A stretch of 64,000 nucleotides of DNA. Origin: Ruegeria atlantica. GTDB taxonomy: Bacteria; Pseudomonadota; Alphaproteobacteria; Rhodobacterales; Rhodobacteraceae. The stretch is from assembly GCA_013032095.1 (NCBI GenBank), contig WQBJ01000019.1:21162-85161 (forward strand). Direction: 5' to 3'. The position numbers and the translations under genes are program-made. This document shows positions 17,631 through 27,111 of this stretch, piece after piece. The notes beneath the pieces are model-generated. The model saw only the letters and a list, made by a program, of their open reading frames with translations. It made no database searches and had not been told where the DNA came from. Position 1 is the stretch's first letter, and every line of letters starts with the position of its first letter.

Positions 17631-18997
17631 CGGATCTGGTCAGATACTCTTCTACCGGCAACGCGGTAGGGTTTCACGAAAGTCAGTTGAAAGAGATTTC
17701 GGATACGTCACCCGGAATCGCACGCTATGTCCTATTCGGTCTTTTCACTTTGGCGGTTTTCGTAGGTGGCAGCGCGTACTGGGCCTTTGCCTCGAAACTG
17801 GACGGCGCCGTGGTTGCACCCGCCTCCTTCGTGGTCGAAGGTCAGCGTAAGACGGTTGAGCATCTGGATGGCGGCATCATCCACTCGATCCTTGTGACCG
17901 ATGGCCAGTTTGTTGAGGCCGGTCAGCCACTGGTGCAACTTGACAGCACCGAAATCGACGTCGACCTCAGCGTTCAGGGCAGTCAACTCGGAGAACTGTC
18001 GGTGCGCCGGGCACGCTTGCTGGCACAGATGAGCGGGCAAGAGCAGTTTGATGAAACGACAGCTCTGGCCGGGTTCCGCGAGGGGATGAACCGCCTGCAC
18101 TGGGTGTCACCATATCTAACGCAGAAACAGTTGTTTGCTGCCGAGGCGCGAGCCCGCCGCACCGAAGCACAAATCAACGCGCAACGGATCACCGGGTTGC
18201 GTAACCAGATCGGCGGGTTGAACGAGCAGCGGCAGGCGATCCAAAATCAGATCGAGATCACGCAAATCGAGCTGTCCAATCTGGAAACGCTGCTCGACAA
18301 AGGGTTGGTTGCCGTCACGCGGGTCAGCGCGCGGCAGATCGAGTTAGAGCGACTGAGCGGTGTCGACGCCTCACTGCGAACCCAGATCGCGCAGGCTGAA
18401 GATCAGGTGCATGAGTTGGAGCTGTCCCTTCTCAGCCAACAAAAACTGCGGGACGAGGTGATCGCCGGCGAACTGGCTGTGGTTGAGGCCCACCTTGACT
18501 TGGTGCGTCCGCAATTCGTGGGCACTCTGGCGCGGTTGAAGCGGACCCAGGTACTGGCCCCAACCAGCGGACGCGTCGTGAATCTTGGCGTTTCGACCAA
18601 TGGAGGCGTGATCCGACCCGGTGAGCCGATCATGGATATCGTTCCGTTGGATCAGGCACTGATCGTCGAGGCACGGATTCAGACCGGAGATATCGACAAA
18701 CTGCGGATCGGTCAGACCACCCGCATTCGTCTGTCGGCCTTTGCGCAGGCGGATGTGCCCGAGGCCAGCGGTCAGATTTTCGACATCTCGGCCGATGCGC
18801 TGGAAGATGAGCGCAAGGGCGAAGTCTACTACAAGGCGCGGGTCAAACTGGACGCTGAACAACCGCACGACGTGGCCGCACTGGAGCTGGTGCCCGGTAT
18901 GCCCGCCGATCTGTTCGTCAATACGGGCGAGCGTGCGGTCATCAGTTACCTATCGCAACCGATCAGCGATCGGCTGGCGAAGACCTTCATCGAGTGA
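17627..18997 (+). CDS. Type I secretion membrane fusion protein (PrtE/HlyD family)
   Basis: 456 residues. A cytoplasmic N-terminus, one membrane segment around residues 33-55 (YVLFGLFTLAVFVGGSAYWAFA), a beta-barrel/lipoyl part (VVEGQRKTVEHLDGGII), a long coiled-coil hairpin (about 110-290) and a C-terminal HlyD_3-like region (RVVNLGVSTNGGVIRPGEP, DIVPLDQALIVEARI). The ATG overlaps the exporter stop (ATGA) and follows GCAGGAGC, so the pair is coupled. It bridges inner and outer membrane for RTX export. No TolC-type outer-membrane gene is present in the window; a shared one elsewhere must be used. Confidence 0.92.
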   Translation: MTDLVRYSSTGNAVGFHESQLKEISDTSPGIARYVLFGLFTLAVFVGGSAYWAFASKLDGAVVAPASFVVEGQRKTVEHLDGGIIHSILVTDGQFVEAGQPLVQLDSTEIDVDLSVQGSQLGELSVRRARLLAQMSGQEQFDETTALAGFREGMNRLHWVSPYLTQKQLFAAEARARRTEAQINAQRITGLRNQIGGLNEQRQAIQNQIEITQIELSNLETLLDKGLVAVTRVSARQIELERLSGVDASLRTQIAQAEDQVHELELSLLSQQKLRDEVIAGELAVVEAHLDLVRPQFVGTLARLKRTQVLAPTSGRVVNLGVSTNGGVIRPGEPIMDIVPLDQALIVEARIQTGDIDKLRIGQTTRIRLSAFAQADVPEASGQIFDISADALEDERKGEVYYKARVKLDAEQPHDVAALELVPGMPADLFVNTGERAVISYLSQPISDRLAKTFIE

Positions 18998-19007
18998 GAT
19001 CAGCACC

Positions 19008-19028
19008 TGTGCCTAATAATTAGGCGCA
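19008..19028. promoter_or_regulatory. Palindrome after the HlyD gene
   Basis: GCCTAA-TAA-TTAGGC (19011-19025) extended by TG/CA outside one mismatch. It follows the hlyD-type stop by about 10 bases. There is no T run after it, so it is either a weak terminator or an operator for the phosphatase gene at 19102. Confidence 0.4.
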
Positions 19029-19101
19029 GGCTTTCCGTTTGATCGAAATTTCGTCACTACGGATTTACAACCCGCATCGGCAGACCTTTACTTTCGGTGC
19101 A

Positions 19102-19875
19102 ATGAACGACGCCGCCACACCCACCCTGCCCTTATTGGTGTTTTCCGATCTGGATGGGACGTTATTGGACCACCGCGACTATAGCTGGGATAAAGCCAGA
19201 CCCGGGATCGACCGATTGGCCGAGTTGGGTGCTGGTCTGGTTCTGGCCAGCAGTAAGACGGCGGCAGAAATTCGGCCCTTGCAGCAACAAATGAGCCTGA
19301 CGGACATGCCCGCCATCGTCGAGAACGGTGCTGGAGTTTTATGGCCCGGAGCACCTGACAAAATTGGAGACAGCTATCAGCGCCTGCGCGGTGCTTTGGC
19401 GTTGCTACCCAAAGGTTTTGTCGGCTTTGGAGATATGACCGATCTGGAAGTAGCGCAGAAAACAGGCCTTAGCCCGGCCCAAGCGGTGCTTTCGCGGCAG
19501 CGTAAGTTCAGTGAACCAGGACTGTGGACCGGCTCCGACCTGGAATTGCAGGCATTTCTTGAAAAGGCTGCCCAGATCGGTGTTTCAGCCCGGCAGGGCG
19601 GCCGGTTTCTGACACTGTCTTTCGGGAAAACCAAAGCTGACGCAATGGCCGAGGTCATTGAGCGATTAAAGCCCACACGCACGATTGCTCTAGGCGACGC
19701 GCCCAATGACAGCGAGATGATCCGGGCCGCCGATCAGGGTGTCATCGTCGCCAATCCGCACGGCCCCTCCATCCCCACTTTCCCGCGTGAAATCGAGGCG
19801 CGGATTCTCAGAACAACGCAGGCCGGACCGCGCGGTTGGTCAGAAGCCATCTTGGCCCTGACAGCGGACCTCTGA
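19102..19875 (+). CDS. HAD-family mannosyl/glucosyl-3-phosphoglycerate phosphatase
   Basis: 257 residues of the MPGP/YedP branch of HAD phosphatases. The nucleophile motif is FSDLDGTLLDH, motif II is LASSKTAAEI, and the C-terminal motif IALGDAPNDSEMIRAAD binds Mg2+. The SKT(A/R)AE form of motif II and the NGAGV loop are those of mannosyl-3-phosphoglycerate phosphatases. The next gene, 19 bases on, is a glucosyl-3-phosphoglycerate synthase, so the enzyme most likely dephosphorylates its product to the compatible solute glucosylglycerate. An in-frame TTG at 19039 would add 21 residues that do not belong to the fold; the ATG at 19102 is preferred although its ribosome site is weak. Confidence 0.85.
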   Translation: MNDAATPTLPLLVFSDLDGTLLDHRDYSWDKARPGIDRLAELGAGLVLASSKTAAEIRPLQQQMSLTDMPAIVENGAGVLWPGAPDKIGDSYQRLRGALALLPKGFVGFGDMTDLEVAQKTGLSPAQAVLSRQRKFSEPGLWTGSDLELQAFLEKAAQIGVSARQGGRFLTLSFGKTKADAMAEVIERLKPTRTIALGDAPNDSEMIRAADQGVIVANPHGPSIPTFPREIEARILRTTQAGPRGWSEAILALTADL

Positions 19876-19893
19876 CAATTAAAGGTGTAAGAC

Positions 19894-21123
19894 ATGGCAG
19901 ATTTTCATCAGAACGGAAACATCACCACCCTGCACAACCTGCGCTGCAGACCCGCCGGACAAATGGCGCATGAGATTTCGGTCTTTGCTGAGACGCAAAA
20001 AATCACTCTTATCCTGCCATGCCTCTATTCCGAACTGGAAGGCCCTGCGCTGACGGGCATCCTGAAAGAATTGGCGCAGGTGCCGTATCTGCACCGTATT
20101 ATCATTGGTCTGGATCAGGCGGATGAGCAGCAATATCGCAATGCACGATCGTTCTTTGCCAATCTGCCGCAAAACCATGCCGTGATTTGGAATGACAGCC
20201 CGCGCCTGACCGATCTGCAATCACATTTGCAAGGGCTGGGGCTGGCGCCGCAGGAACCTGGCAAGGGCAAGAATGTCTGGTCCTGTATAGGATATCTCCT
20301 AGCTTGCGCAGACAGTTCGGTCATGGCTATCCACGATTGCGATATCGTGACTTACGACCGGCAAATGCTGGACCGGCTGGTCTATCCGGTCGTCAACCCG
20401 ACCTTTCCATTCCAAATGGCCAAAGGCTTCTATCCTCGCATTGGCGAGGGCAAACTAAACGGTCGCGTCACCCGCCTGCTGGTCAGTCCGCTGCTGATTG
20501 CGTTGAAGAAGGTGATCGGAGATCGCGATTACCTCGATTACCTGCGCAGCTTCCGCTACCCATTGTCAGGAGAGTTCGCGATCCGCACCCCAACCCTGCC
20601 CGACCTGCGCATCCCCTCGGATTGGGGGCTGGAGATAGGCGTTCTGTCCGAGGCGTGGCGTAACTTGGCGCCAAAATCCGTTTGCCAAGTAGAAATCGCT
20701 GACAATTACGATCACAAACATCAGGATTTGTCGCCCGAAGACGCCAATCGCGGCCTTTCCCGCATGTCCACGGACATCTGCAAGGCGATCTTTCGCAAGC
20801 TGGCCGCCGATGGCACGGTGTTCACGCCCAACACGTTCCGCACCCTCAAGGCCACCTATTATAGGTCAGCTCTGGACCTGCTGGAGGGCTACTATACGGA
20901 TGCCAAGATGAATGGGCTGGAACTGGATCGGCACAAGGAGGAGAAATCCATCGAGCTGTTCGCCGAAAACATCATCCGCGCCGGTCAGGTTTTTCTCGAC
21001 AATCCGCATGAAACGCCGTTCATCCCGACGTGGAACCGTGTTCACTCGGCGGATCCTGAATTCCTGTTGCGCTTGAAGGCGGCGGTGTCCGAAGATCTAA
21101 CGGAGTTCACACCCGGTTCGTGA
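19894..21123 (+). CDS. gpgS: Glucosyl-3-phosphoglycerate synthase (GT81)
   Basis: 409 residues. A GT-A type glycosyltransferase with the nucleotide-sugar motif around ITLILPCLYSELEGPAL, the GKGKNVW segment, the metal-binding IHDCDIVTYDR and acceptor-side residues in PLSGEFA and IPSDWGLEIGVL, all typical of GpgS/GT81. It transfers glucose from an NDP-glucose to 3-phosphoglycerate in the cytoplasm. It follows the phosphatase gene closely, and the two form the two-step route to glucosylglycerate, an osmolyte favoured under salt stress with nitrogen limitation. Its 3' end overlaps the convergent phosphorylase gene by 17 bases. Mannosyl-type specificity is less likely but not excluded. Confidence 0.87.
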   Translation: MADFHQNGNITTLHNLRCRPAGQMAHEISVFAETQKITLILPCLYSELEGPALTGILKELAQVPYLHRIIIGLDQADEQQYRNARSFFANLPQNHAVIWNDSPRLTDLQSHLQGLGLAPQEPGKGKNVWSCIGYLLACADSSVMAIHDCDIVTYDRQMLDRLVYPVVNPTFPFQMAKGFYPRIGEGKLNGRVTRLLVSPLLIALKKVIGDRDYLDYLRSFRYPLSGEFAIRTPTLPDLRIPSDWGLEIGVLSEAWRNLAPKSVCQVEIADNYDHKHQDLSPEDANRGLSRMSTDICKAIFRKLAADGTVFTPNTFRTLKATYYRSALDLLEGYYTDAKMNGLELDRHKEEKSIELFAENIIRAGQVFLDNPHETPFIPTWNRVHSADPEFLLRLKAAVSEDLTEFTPGS

Positions 21124-22852
21124 TCCAGCGGCACTGATACGGCGCCAGCACGATATCGGGGCCGTTGGTGGCCAAAATTTCTCCGGTCAGGGCATCGGTC
21201 CAGACCTCTTCGGCAATCATATTGATTTCGGCAGGGCTGACATGTACCTGCTCAGCCGAGACGTTGTGCAGTGCAAAGATCGACTGGCTGCGGTCCAAAC
21301 TCTGCCGCCAGATGCCGAATACACGGTCTTCCAACCGGAGTGTGAACTGCGTGGCATTCGGGTGGAATGCGGATTGTTGCGCCCGCAGGCGCAGGCGGCG
21401 TGACAGTTCCGACAACACCAGCGCCTGATTGGATCCCGGATCGGCCAGTCGCGCCAGAAGATCGGGGTAGTGCCAGCGGTGCCGGTTGATCGCCCGGTTC
21501 ATGCCGCGCCGTTCCACAGCCTCGTGATCATTTGGTGTGGCCAGCAGGGAGTGGATATAGAAGGCCGGTATCCCCTCCAACGACATGACGATCGTCTGAG
21601 AACAAATGAACCGTGCCAAATGGTACTGGTCTTCACCGGAAAACGTGGCGCGCATCGCCTCAAAGTACCCGCAGTTCAGCTCATAGGGCTCCTCGCGACC
21701 ATCCGGCAGTGCCCGCATCGAGACCAGTCCGCCGATCCGGCGCACGGTGTCTATCATGCGCTCTTTCTCCTCAGGGGGCAGAACGCCTTCGGCAGGTCGC
21801 ATCCCTATGCCGTCATGACTTGCGGTAAAGTTCAGATAGGCGCAGCCCAACTGTGCCGGTGGCATAGCGGCTTGCCATTCACGTAAATACCGCGCCGTAC
21901 CAGACTGCATCGCATGCAGGATCAGCGGTGGCAGTGGGAAATTGTAGACCGCGTGCGCCTCGTTCCGGTTGCCGAAATAGCTGAGGTTCTCGGTGCGCGG
22001 CACGTTGGTTTCGGTCAACAACACCAGCGTTTCCGTGGCGTAGTCGCACAGCAATCGCAGCAGTTGCACGATGGCATGAGTTTGCGGCAGGTGAATGCAA
22101 TTGGTGCCAATCTCTTTCCAGACAAAAGCCACCGCATCCAGCCGCAGGATGCGTACCCCTTTGTCGATATGCAGGCGGATAATTCGCAGCATCTCAATCA
22201 ACACATCGGGGTTTGAGAAGTCCAAATCCACCTGATCGTGGCTGAAAGTGCACCAGACGTATTTCTCCCCCTTATTGGTTTCGACCTGTCGCAGTAAAGG
22301 CGTGGTGCGCGGACGCACGACGTCAGACAAATCATCATCGGGCGAGGCTTCGAAAAAGAATCGGTCGTGCGGAGATTTCCCCTGCAGATAGTTGGTGAAC
22401 CACGCACCCTGGCTTGAAACATGGTTCAGCACCAGATCGGACATCAGGTGAAAATCACCAGCGATCCGTGTGATATCAGGCCAATCTCCCAATTGACGGC
22501 TGACGGCATAGTAGTCCGAAACCGCGAAACCATCGTCGGAGGTGAACGGGAAGAACGGCAGGATGTGTACACCATTCACAACACCGTTCAGATGTCGGAT
22601 CAGGAAATCATGCAACAGGTCTAGCGGTTTGTGGGCCTGGTCCTCGATCGAGTTGCCGTAGGTGATCAGAACGCTGTCTTTTTCCGACCAAAGCTTGTTG
22701 CCCGGCTTGCGCCCTTGTTTGCGCCGATGCGTGTCGGGAGGCCAAAAGGCGTCGGTGATCTGAGCAGCCAGCTCGGCGTGGTCACAGTCGGGATAAATCT
22801 GAACGATCAGTTCGCTCAGGCGCCGGGAAAAGCTGGTGTTCACACTGGTCAA
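21107..22852 (-). CDS. GH13_18 phosphorylase, probable glucosylglycerate phosphorylase
   Basis: 581 residues of the sucrose phosphorylase/YcjM branch of GH13. Landmarks are VHILPFFPFTSDDGFAVSDYY, DLVLNHVSSQGAWF, the catalytic aspartate in RILRLDAVAFVWKE, the acid/base glutamate in LVLLTETNVP and the third acidic residue in FTASHDGIGMRP. It resembles E. coli YcjM, a glucosylglycerate phosphorylase, and it lies tail to tail with gpgS, so it probably recovers glucose-1-phosphate from the stored osmolyte. The frame starts with TTG at 22852 or GTG at 22843; no ATG fits the family N-terminus. Sucrose or glucosylglycerol phosphorylase are alternatives. Confidence 0.82.
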   Translation of the reverse strand: MTSVNTSFSRRLSELIVQIYPDCDHAELAAQITDAFWPPDTHRRKQGRKPGNKLWSEKDSVLITYGNSIEDQAHKPLDLLHDFLIRHLNGVVNGVHILPFFPFTSDDGFAVSDYYAVSRQLGDWPDITRIAGDFHLMSDLVLNHVSSQGAWFTNYLQGKSPHDRFFFEASPDDDLSDVVRPRTTPLLRQVETNKGEKYVWCTFSHDQVDLDFSNPDVLIEMLRIIRLHIDKGVRILRLDAVAFVWKEIGTNCIHLPQTHAIVQLLRLLCDYATETLVLLTETNVPRTENLSYFGNRNEAHAVYNFPLPPLILHAMQSGTARYLREWQAAMPPAQLGCAYLNFTASHDGIGMRPAEGVLPPEEKERMIDTVRRIGGLVSMRALPDGREEPYELNCGYFEAMRATFSGEDQYHLARFICSQTIVMSLEGIPAFYIHSLLATPNDHEAVERRGMNRAINRHRWHYPDLLARLADPGSNQALVLSELSRRLRLRAQQSAFHPNATQFTLRLEDRVFGIWRQSLDRSQSIFALHNVSAEQVHVSPAEINMIAEEVWTDALTGEILATNGPDIVLAPYQCRWITNRV

Positions 22853-22985
22853 TAGCCACAGGCCCCTAGCTGTATCGCCTGATGGTTTTCCAAATCGGTC
22901 AACCTGTCAAACGACAACTTGCCGGTCGACCGTGCTGCGGGCAGATGCTTGTGCAATTGCCCAAATCATAGTCACGCTTGCCCGG

Positions 22986-23603
22986 TCAAACCCCGTATCG
23001 GGCCATGAACATATCGACTGCCTGCAACGCGATCTCGTCAATTTCAGATTGGCTGAAGCTGGTCTGAATTCCCAACAAACCCCGAGGCCAGTTGCGTACC
23101 TTGCATAGCTCGGTGAATTGTTCGGCAGCAATCTGCAAGTCTTCTATCGCCAGTTCACCCTTGTCCACGGCCTTTTGCAGGTATTCAACCATTTGGCGCG
23201 TTCCGTTTTGCGGTCCCGCTTCATAAAAAGCTTGGCCCAATTCTGGGAACCTGTCGCGTTCGGCCACACAAATCCGAAATACCTGCTGCGCAAACTCTGA
23301 AACGAAGAACCGACAAAGCTGCGTGGCTGCAATCGTCAGAACCTCTCGCGCGGGCTTCGTATCGTCGACCATGGAAACGATGTCCTGCGCCATGCGGGAG
23401 CATTCAGTATGTGCGACTTCCATGAACAAAAGCCGCTTGTCGGGGAAGTAGCTGTACAATGTCGCCTTGGAAACACCTGCCGCCCGTGCGATGTCATCAA
23501 CGCTTGCGCCCTCGAACCCGTCCGCCATGAACACCTCTCGGGCACCTTGCAAAACCTGATCGAATTTGCGGCCTGTGCGGTGGATGGCGGCAGTCTGGGT
23601 CAT
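22986..23603 (-). CDS. TetR/AcrR-family transcriptional regulator
   Basis: 205 residues. The N-terminal helix-turn-helix is clear: REVFMADGFEGASVDDIARA, then GVSKATLYSYFPDKRLLF. The C-terminal part (about 80-200) is an all-helical ligand domain of the kind annotated as TetR_C_7/AefR-like. The ATG at 23603 follows GGAGAG at the right distance; a TTG ten codons upstream is less likely. It is divergent from the AEC transporter gene, with a TTTACA-A-TGTAAA palindrome between them, so local repression of that transporter is the obvious guess. Confidence 0.85.
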   Translation of the reverse strand: MTQTAAIHRTGRKFDQVLQGAREVFMADGFEGASVDDIARAAGVSKATLYSYFPDKRLLFMEVAHTECSRMAQDIVSMVDDTKPAREVLTIAATQLCRFFVSEFAQQVFRICVAERDRFPELGQAFYEAGPQNGTRQMVEYLQKAVDKGELAIEDLQIAAEQFTELCKVRNWPRGLLGIQTSFSQSEIDEIALQAVDMFMARYGV

Positions 23604-23683
23604 GGGCTCTCCGTGGTTGGCTGATCCTGTCAAACTATAAACCGATCAGTTCAGATACAACGATTCGCATAATTCCGTTGCGT

Positions 23684-23696
23684 TTTACAATGTAAA
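23684..23696. promoter_or_regulatory. Palindrome between tetR and the AEC gene
   Basis: TTTACA-A-TGTAAA, a perfect 13-base palindrome in the AT-rich part of the 182-base divergent intergenic region, 80 bases before the tetR start and 90 before the transporter start. Size and place fit a TetR operator. Confidence 0.5.
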
Positions 23697-23785
23697 TTAC
23701 GTTCATTTTCCCGACAGAGCCTCAGGCGGCCCTTCTGGCACGGGATTGACTTGCCGCTCGGTCAAACGATGCTAACACTCTGGCC

Positions 23786-24715
23786 ATGGTCGATATCTTT
23801 CTGCGCACACTGCCCTTCTTCGCGATCATCGGCCTGGGATACTGGGCCGGGCGCAGCCGTTTTTTTACCGAAGACGCCACAGCCTATCTGACCAAATTCG
23901 TGTTCTATTTTGCGCTGTCAGCGATGCTGTTTCGGTTTGCGGCCACCCTACCCTTCGCCGAGATTTTCAATGGTCGGCTGGTTCTGGGTTATCTGCTGGG
24001 TACCATCGCCGTATACCTGGTAGCGACCTTGGTGGCCTGGATACGCAAGCTCGACATCCCCACCGCTGCGGTCGAGGCCCAATGTGCCGCCATCGGCAAT
24101 GTCGGCTTTCTGGGCCTGCCGATGCTGGCATTGCTTTTTTCTGAGGCCGCGATCGGTCCTGTAATGCTGGTTCTAACGGTCGATCTGGTGGTGTTTTCCT
24201 CGCTGATCGTAATCTTGATTAATGGCGGACGCGATGGGCGGTTGACCCCGGCGACCCTGCGTCTGATCGGGTTGGGTTTGGTTAAGAACCCGATGATCGT
24301 GTCGATCTCGGCTGGGATGTTATGGTCGGCACTGCAGGTACCGGTTCCAACAGTCCTTAACGATTTTCTGACCATTCTGGGCGGCGCGGCCACACCGGGG
24401 GCGTTGTTTGCGATTGGAGCGTCACTGGCTTCGAAATCCGCCGAACGGGTCCAGATTGCCGCGTGGCTGAGTTTCTGCAAGCTGGTCATCCACCCGGTCT
24501 GCGTAGCCATTGTCCTGATCTGGCTAATCCCTGTTGAGGCTTTCCCGGCCTCGGTCGCCATTGCTGCTGCGGCTCTGCCGGTGGCGGGCAATGTCTATAT
24601 GTTGGCTGCACATTACGGAGTGGCCCCGCATCGCGCCTCGGCGGCGATACTGTTGTCGACAGCGGCCAGCATCCTAACCATACCGGTCGTTATCGCGTGG
24701 GTTGCGACACTCTGA
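23786..24715 (+). CDS. AEC (auxin efflux carrier) family transporter
   Basis: 309 residues with about ten hydrophobic segments in the two-times-five arrangement of the Mem_trans family. The N-terminus (FLRTLPFFAIIGLGYWAGR) and the NVGFLGLPML half-helix motif are typical, as is the repeat AGNVYMLAAHYG near the C-terminus. Bacterial members export or import small organic acids such as malonate or malate, but the substrate cannot be deduced. The divergent TetR gene is the probable regulator. The gene is followed by about 100 non-coding bases and then fghA. Confidence 0.85.
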   Translation: MVDIFLRTLPFFAIIGLGYWAGRSRFFTEDATAYLTKFVFYFALSAMLFRFAATLPFAEIFNGRLVLGYLLGTIAVYLVATLVAWIRKLDIPTAAVEAQCAAIGNVGFLGLPMLALLFSEAAIGPVMLVLTVDLVVFSSLIVILINGGRDGRLTPATLRLIGLGLVKNPMIVSISAGMLWSALQVPVPTVLNDFLTILGGAATPGALFAIGASLASKSAERVQIAAWLSFCKLVIHPVCVAIVLIWLIPVEAFPASVAIAAAALPVAGNVYMLAAHYGVAPHRASAAILLSTAASILTIPVVIAWVATL

Positions 24716-24816
24716 CAGCTACGTCCAAAAATTACATGCGCTGAAGTCGCGTGGCCTTTACGCCGCCCCCTTGGATCGTTAGCCATGACGCGACCCAAAG
24801 TGAAGGACTCTGCCAG

Positions 24817-25650
24817 ATGGAAACCCTCTCGGAAAACGCCTGTTTCGGTGGCGTGCAGGGCGTGTATCGCCATGCTTCCTCAGCCTGCCAATGCGACATG
24901 ACCTTTGGCCTGTTCCTGCCCGCCGAGGCGAAGGACGGCCCGGTTCCGATCCTGTGGTATTTGTCCGGCCTGACCTGTACCCACGAAAACGCCATGACTA
25001 AGGCCGGTGCGCAGGCTTGGGCGGCAGAGCAAGGGATTGCAGTTGTTTTCCCCGACACTTCACCCCGTGGTGAAGGCGTGGCCGATCACGAAGACTACGA
25101 TCTAGGACAGGGTGCCGGTTTCTATGTAAATGCAACTCAGTCCCCTTGGGCGCCACATTTCAACATGTGGGACTACGTGGCCGAAGAACTGCCCGCTTTT
25201 CTGGCCGAAAACTTCGCCATTGACATGGACCGTCAGGCGATCACCGGCCATTCGATGGGCGGTCACGGCGCGCTAACGCTGGCAATGAACCTGCCGGGCC
25301 GTTATCGCTCGGTCTCGGCCTTTGCGCCGATCTCGAACCCAACGAGTGCAGATTGGGGGCGCAAACAGCTGAGCGCCTATCTGGGCGATGACGAGGCCGC
25401 CTGGACCAAACATGACGCCTCGCTGATGATGAAAGAGGTCGGTTTCGACGGCCCGATCCTGATCGACACCGGGACCAATGATCAGTTCATCGATCTGCTG
25501 CGCCCCGAAGCTTTGGCCCAGGCAATTGCAGAACGTCGTCAACAGGCAACATATCGTCTGCAACCCGGCTATGACCATTCGTATTTCTTTGTTTCGACCT
25601 TTATGGAAGACCACATCACCTTCCACGCCGAAGCGCTGTACGGAGACTGA
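24817..25650 (+). CDS. fghA: S-formylglutathione hydrolase
   Basis: 277 residues, the usual size. An esterase-D type alpha/beta hydrolase: the N-terminal METLSENACFGGVQGVYRH, LWYLSGLTCTHENAM, the nucleophile elbow GHSMGGHGAL, an aspartate in DTGTNDQFI and the histidine in GYDHSYFF complete the triad. It hydrolyses S-formylglutathione to formate and glutathione, the second step of glutathione-dependent formaldehyde oxidation. The frame extends 22 codons upstream to a GTG, but the ATG at 24817 gives the family N-terminus. It is followed after three bases by sthA. The glutathione-dependent formaldehyde dehydrogenase is not in the window. Confidence 0.93.
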   Translation: METLSENACFGGVQGVYRHASSACQCDMTFGLFLPAEAKDGPVPILWYLSGLTCTHENAMTKAGAQAWAAEQGIAVVFPDTSPRGEGVADHEDYDLGQGAGFYVNATQSPWAPHFNMWDYVAEELPAFLAENFAIDMDRQAITGHSMGGHGALTLAMNLPGRYRSVSAFAPISNPTSADWGRKQLSAYLGDDEAAWTKHDASLMMKEVGFDGPILIDTGTNDQFIDLLRPEALAQAIAERRQQATYRLQPGYDHSYFFVSTFMEDHITFHAEALYGD

Positions 25651-25653
25651 GGC

Positions 25654-27111
25654 ATGAGCAAATACGATTACGACCTGATCATTATCGGGTCGGGCCCGTC
25701 CGGGCGTTCGGCTGCGATCCAGGCGGGCAAGCTGAAACGGCGTGTGCTGGTGATCGATCGGAAAGACAGGTTCGGAGGCGTCTCTGTTCACACCGGTACC
25801 ATCCCGTCGAAGACTTTGCGCGAAACGGTACTGAACTTGTCCGGCTGGCGCGAACGCAGTTTTTATGGCCGCTCTTACCGGGTCAAAGACCAGATCCGAG
25901 CTGAAGACCTCAAGGCGCGCCTGCACATGACGCTCGATCATGAGGTCGACGTTCTGGAACATCAGTTCAACCGCAACCACGTGGAAACGCTCAACGGTCT
26001 GGCTAAATTCGTCGGCCCACATGAGGTAGAAGTTGCCACTGATGCAGGAGAAACCACGCGCCTGACTGCGGCCAAGTTCCTGATTGCCACTGGAACCAAA
26101 ACCTACCGCCCTGATTATGTGCCCTTCAACGGCAAGACAGTGGTCGATGGTGATGACTTTCTGGAGATGGCAGAAATCCCGCGCTCTCTGGTTGTGATCG
26201 GTGCCGGCGTAATCGGCGTTGAATATGCCACTATGTTCTCGGCCCTTGATGTGCGGGTGACGCTGATCGAACCTCGCGAAACCTTCCTCGACTTCATCGA
26301 CAAACGGTTGATCCACGATTTCACACATCAAATCCGTGAAAATGGTGTCGACCTGCGGCTCGGGTCTGCGGTCGAGAAGATCGAGGACGCAGGCGAACAT
26401 GTTGAGGTTACGCTCGACAATGGTCGCCATGTCCGCGCCGAGATGCTGCTATTCGCGGCCGGACGTATGGGCGCCACCTCAGCGCTGAACCTGGACGCGG
26501 TCGGACTGGAAACGGATCATCGCAATCGTATCAAGGTAGATCGCAAGACCTACCAAACCTCGGTGCCGCATATCTATGCGACGGGCGATGTGATTGGACA
26601 TCCTTCACTGGCTTCAACGTCACTGCAGCAGGGCCGCGTGGCAGCCTGCCATGCTTTGGAAACACCAACCCTGCCGGAGAGCCCATGGTATCCCTATGGC
26701 ATCTACTCGGTGCCCGAGATTTCCACATGCGGCATGTCCGAGGAAGAATTGCAGGAACGCGGCATCCCCTATGAGGTTGGAGTGGCGCGGTTCCGCGAAA
26801 CCTCGCGCGGGCACATCATGGGGTTGGAGCATGGCATGCTGAAAATGCTGTTCTCACTGAAAACCCGCCGGGTGCTGGGCGTACAGATCGTCGGTGAAGG
26901 CGCGACAGAACTGATCCACATCGCTCAGGCGGTTTTGAACCTTAAAGGTACTGTGGATTACTTCGTGCAGAACACCTTCAACTACCCGACACTGGCCGAG
27001 GCCTACAAAATCGCGGGTCTGGATGCTTTCAACCGCATGCCGATCCCCGAGGAGTTCAAGGTGCGTAAGAAGCCCGCTGAACCTGCGAAGAAAGAGGCTA
27101 AGAAAGCGTGA
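25654..27111 (+). CDS. sthA: Soluble (Si-specific) NAD(P)+ transhydrogenase
   Basis: 485 residues, FAD-dependent pyridine nucleotide-disulfide oxidoreductase fold: FAD-binding [18 protein letters not shown]-binding [13 protein letters not shown], second FAD motif [12 protein letters not shown] and a C-terminal dimerisation domain. The redox disulfide of related flavoproteins is replaced by [10 protein letters not shown], which is the hallmark of SthA. It moves hydride between NADPH and NADH. A lysine/alanine-rich tail follows the normal end of the fold. It forms a tight run with fghA (3-base gap) and yaiI (overlap), so formaldehyde oxidation and redox balancing may be co-expressed. Confidence 0.92.
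   Translation: MSKYDYDLIIIGSGPSGRSAAIQAGKLKRRVLVIDRKDRFGGVSVHTGTIPSKTLRETVLNLSGWRERSFYGRSYRVKDQIRAEDLKARLHMTLDHEVDVLEHQFNRNHVETLNGLAKFVGPHEVEVATDAGETTRLTAAKFLIATGTKTYRPDYVPFNGKTVVDGDDFLEMAEIPRSLVVIGAGVIGVEYATMFSALDVRVTLIEPRETFLDFIDKRLIHDFTHQIRENGVDLRLGSAVEKIEDAGEHVEVTLDNGRHVRAEMLLFAAGRMGATSALNLDAVGLETDHRNRIKVDRKTYQTSVPHIYATGDVIGHPSLASTSLQQGRVAACHALETPTLPESPWYPYGIYSVPEISTCGMSEEELQERGIPYEVGVARFRETSRGHIMGLEHGMLKMLFSLKTRRVLGVQIVGEGATELIHIAQAVLNLKGTVDYFVQNTFNYPTLAEAYKIAGLDAFNRMPIPEEFKVRKKPAEPAKKEAKKA

Noticed and set aside
25273..26430. 385-codon minus-strand frame over fghA and sthA
   Set aside because: Spans two confident genes on the other strand and lacks any domain.
25654..27111. SthA read as dihydrolipoamide dehydrogenase or glutathione reductase
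   Set aside because: The redox cysteine pair is absent ([10 protein letters not shown]), which is the transhydrogenase pattern.
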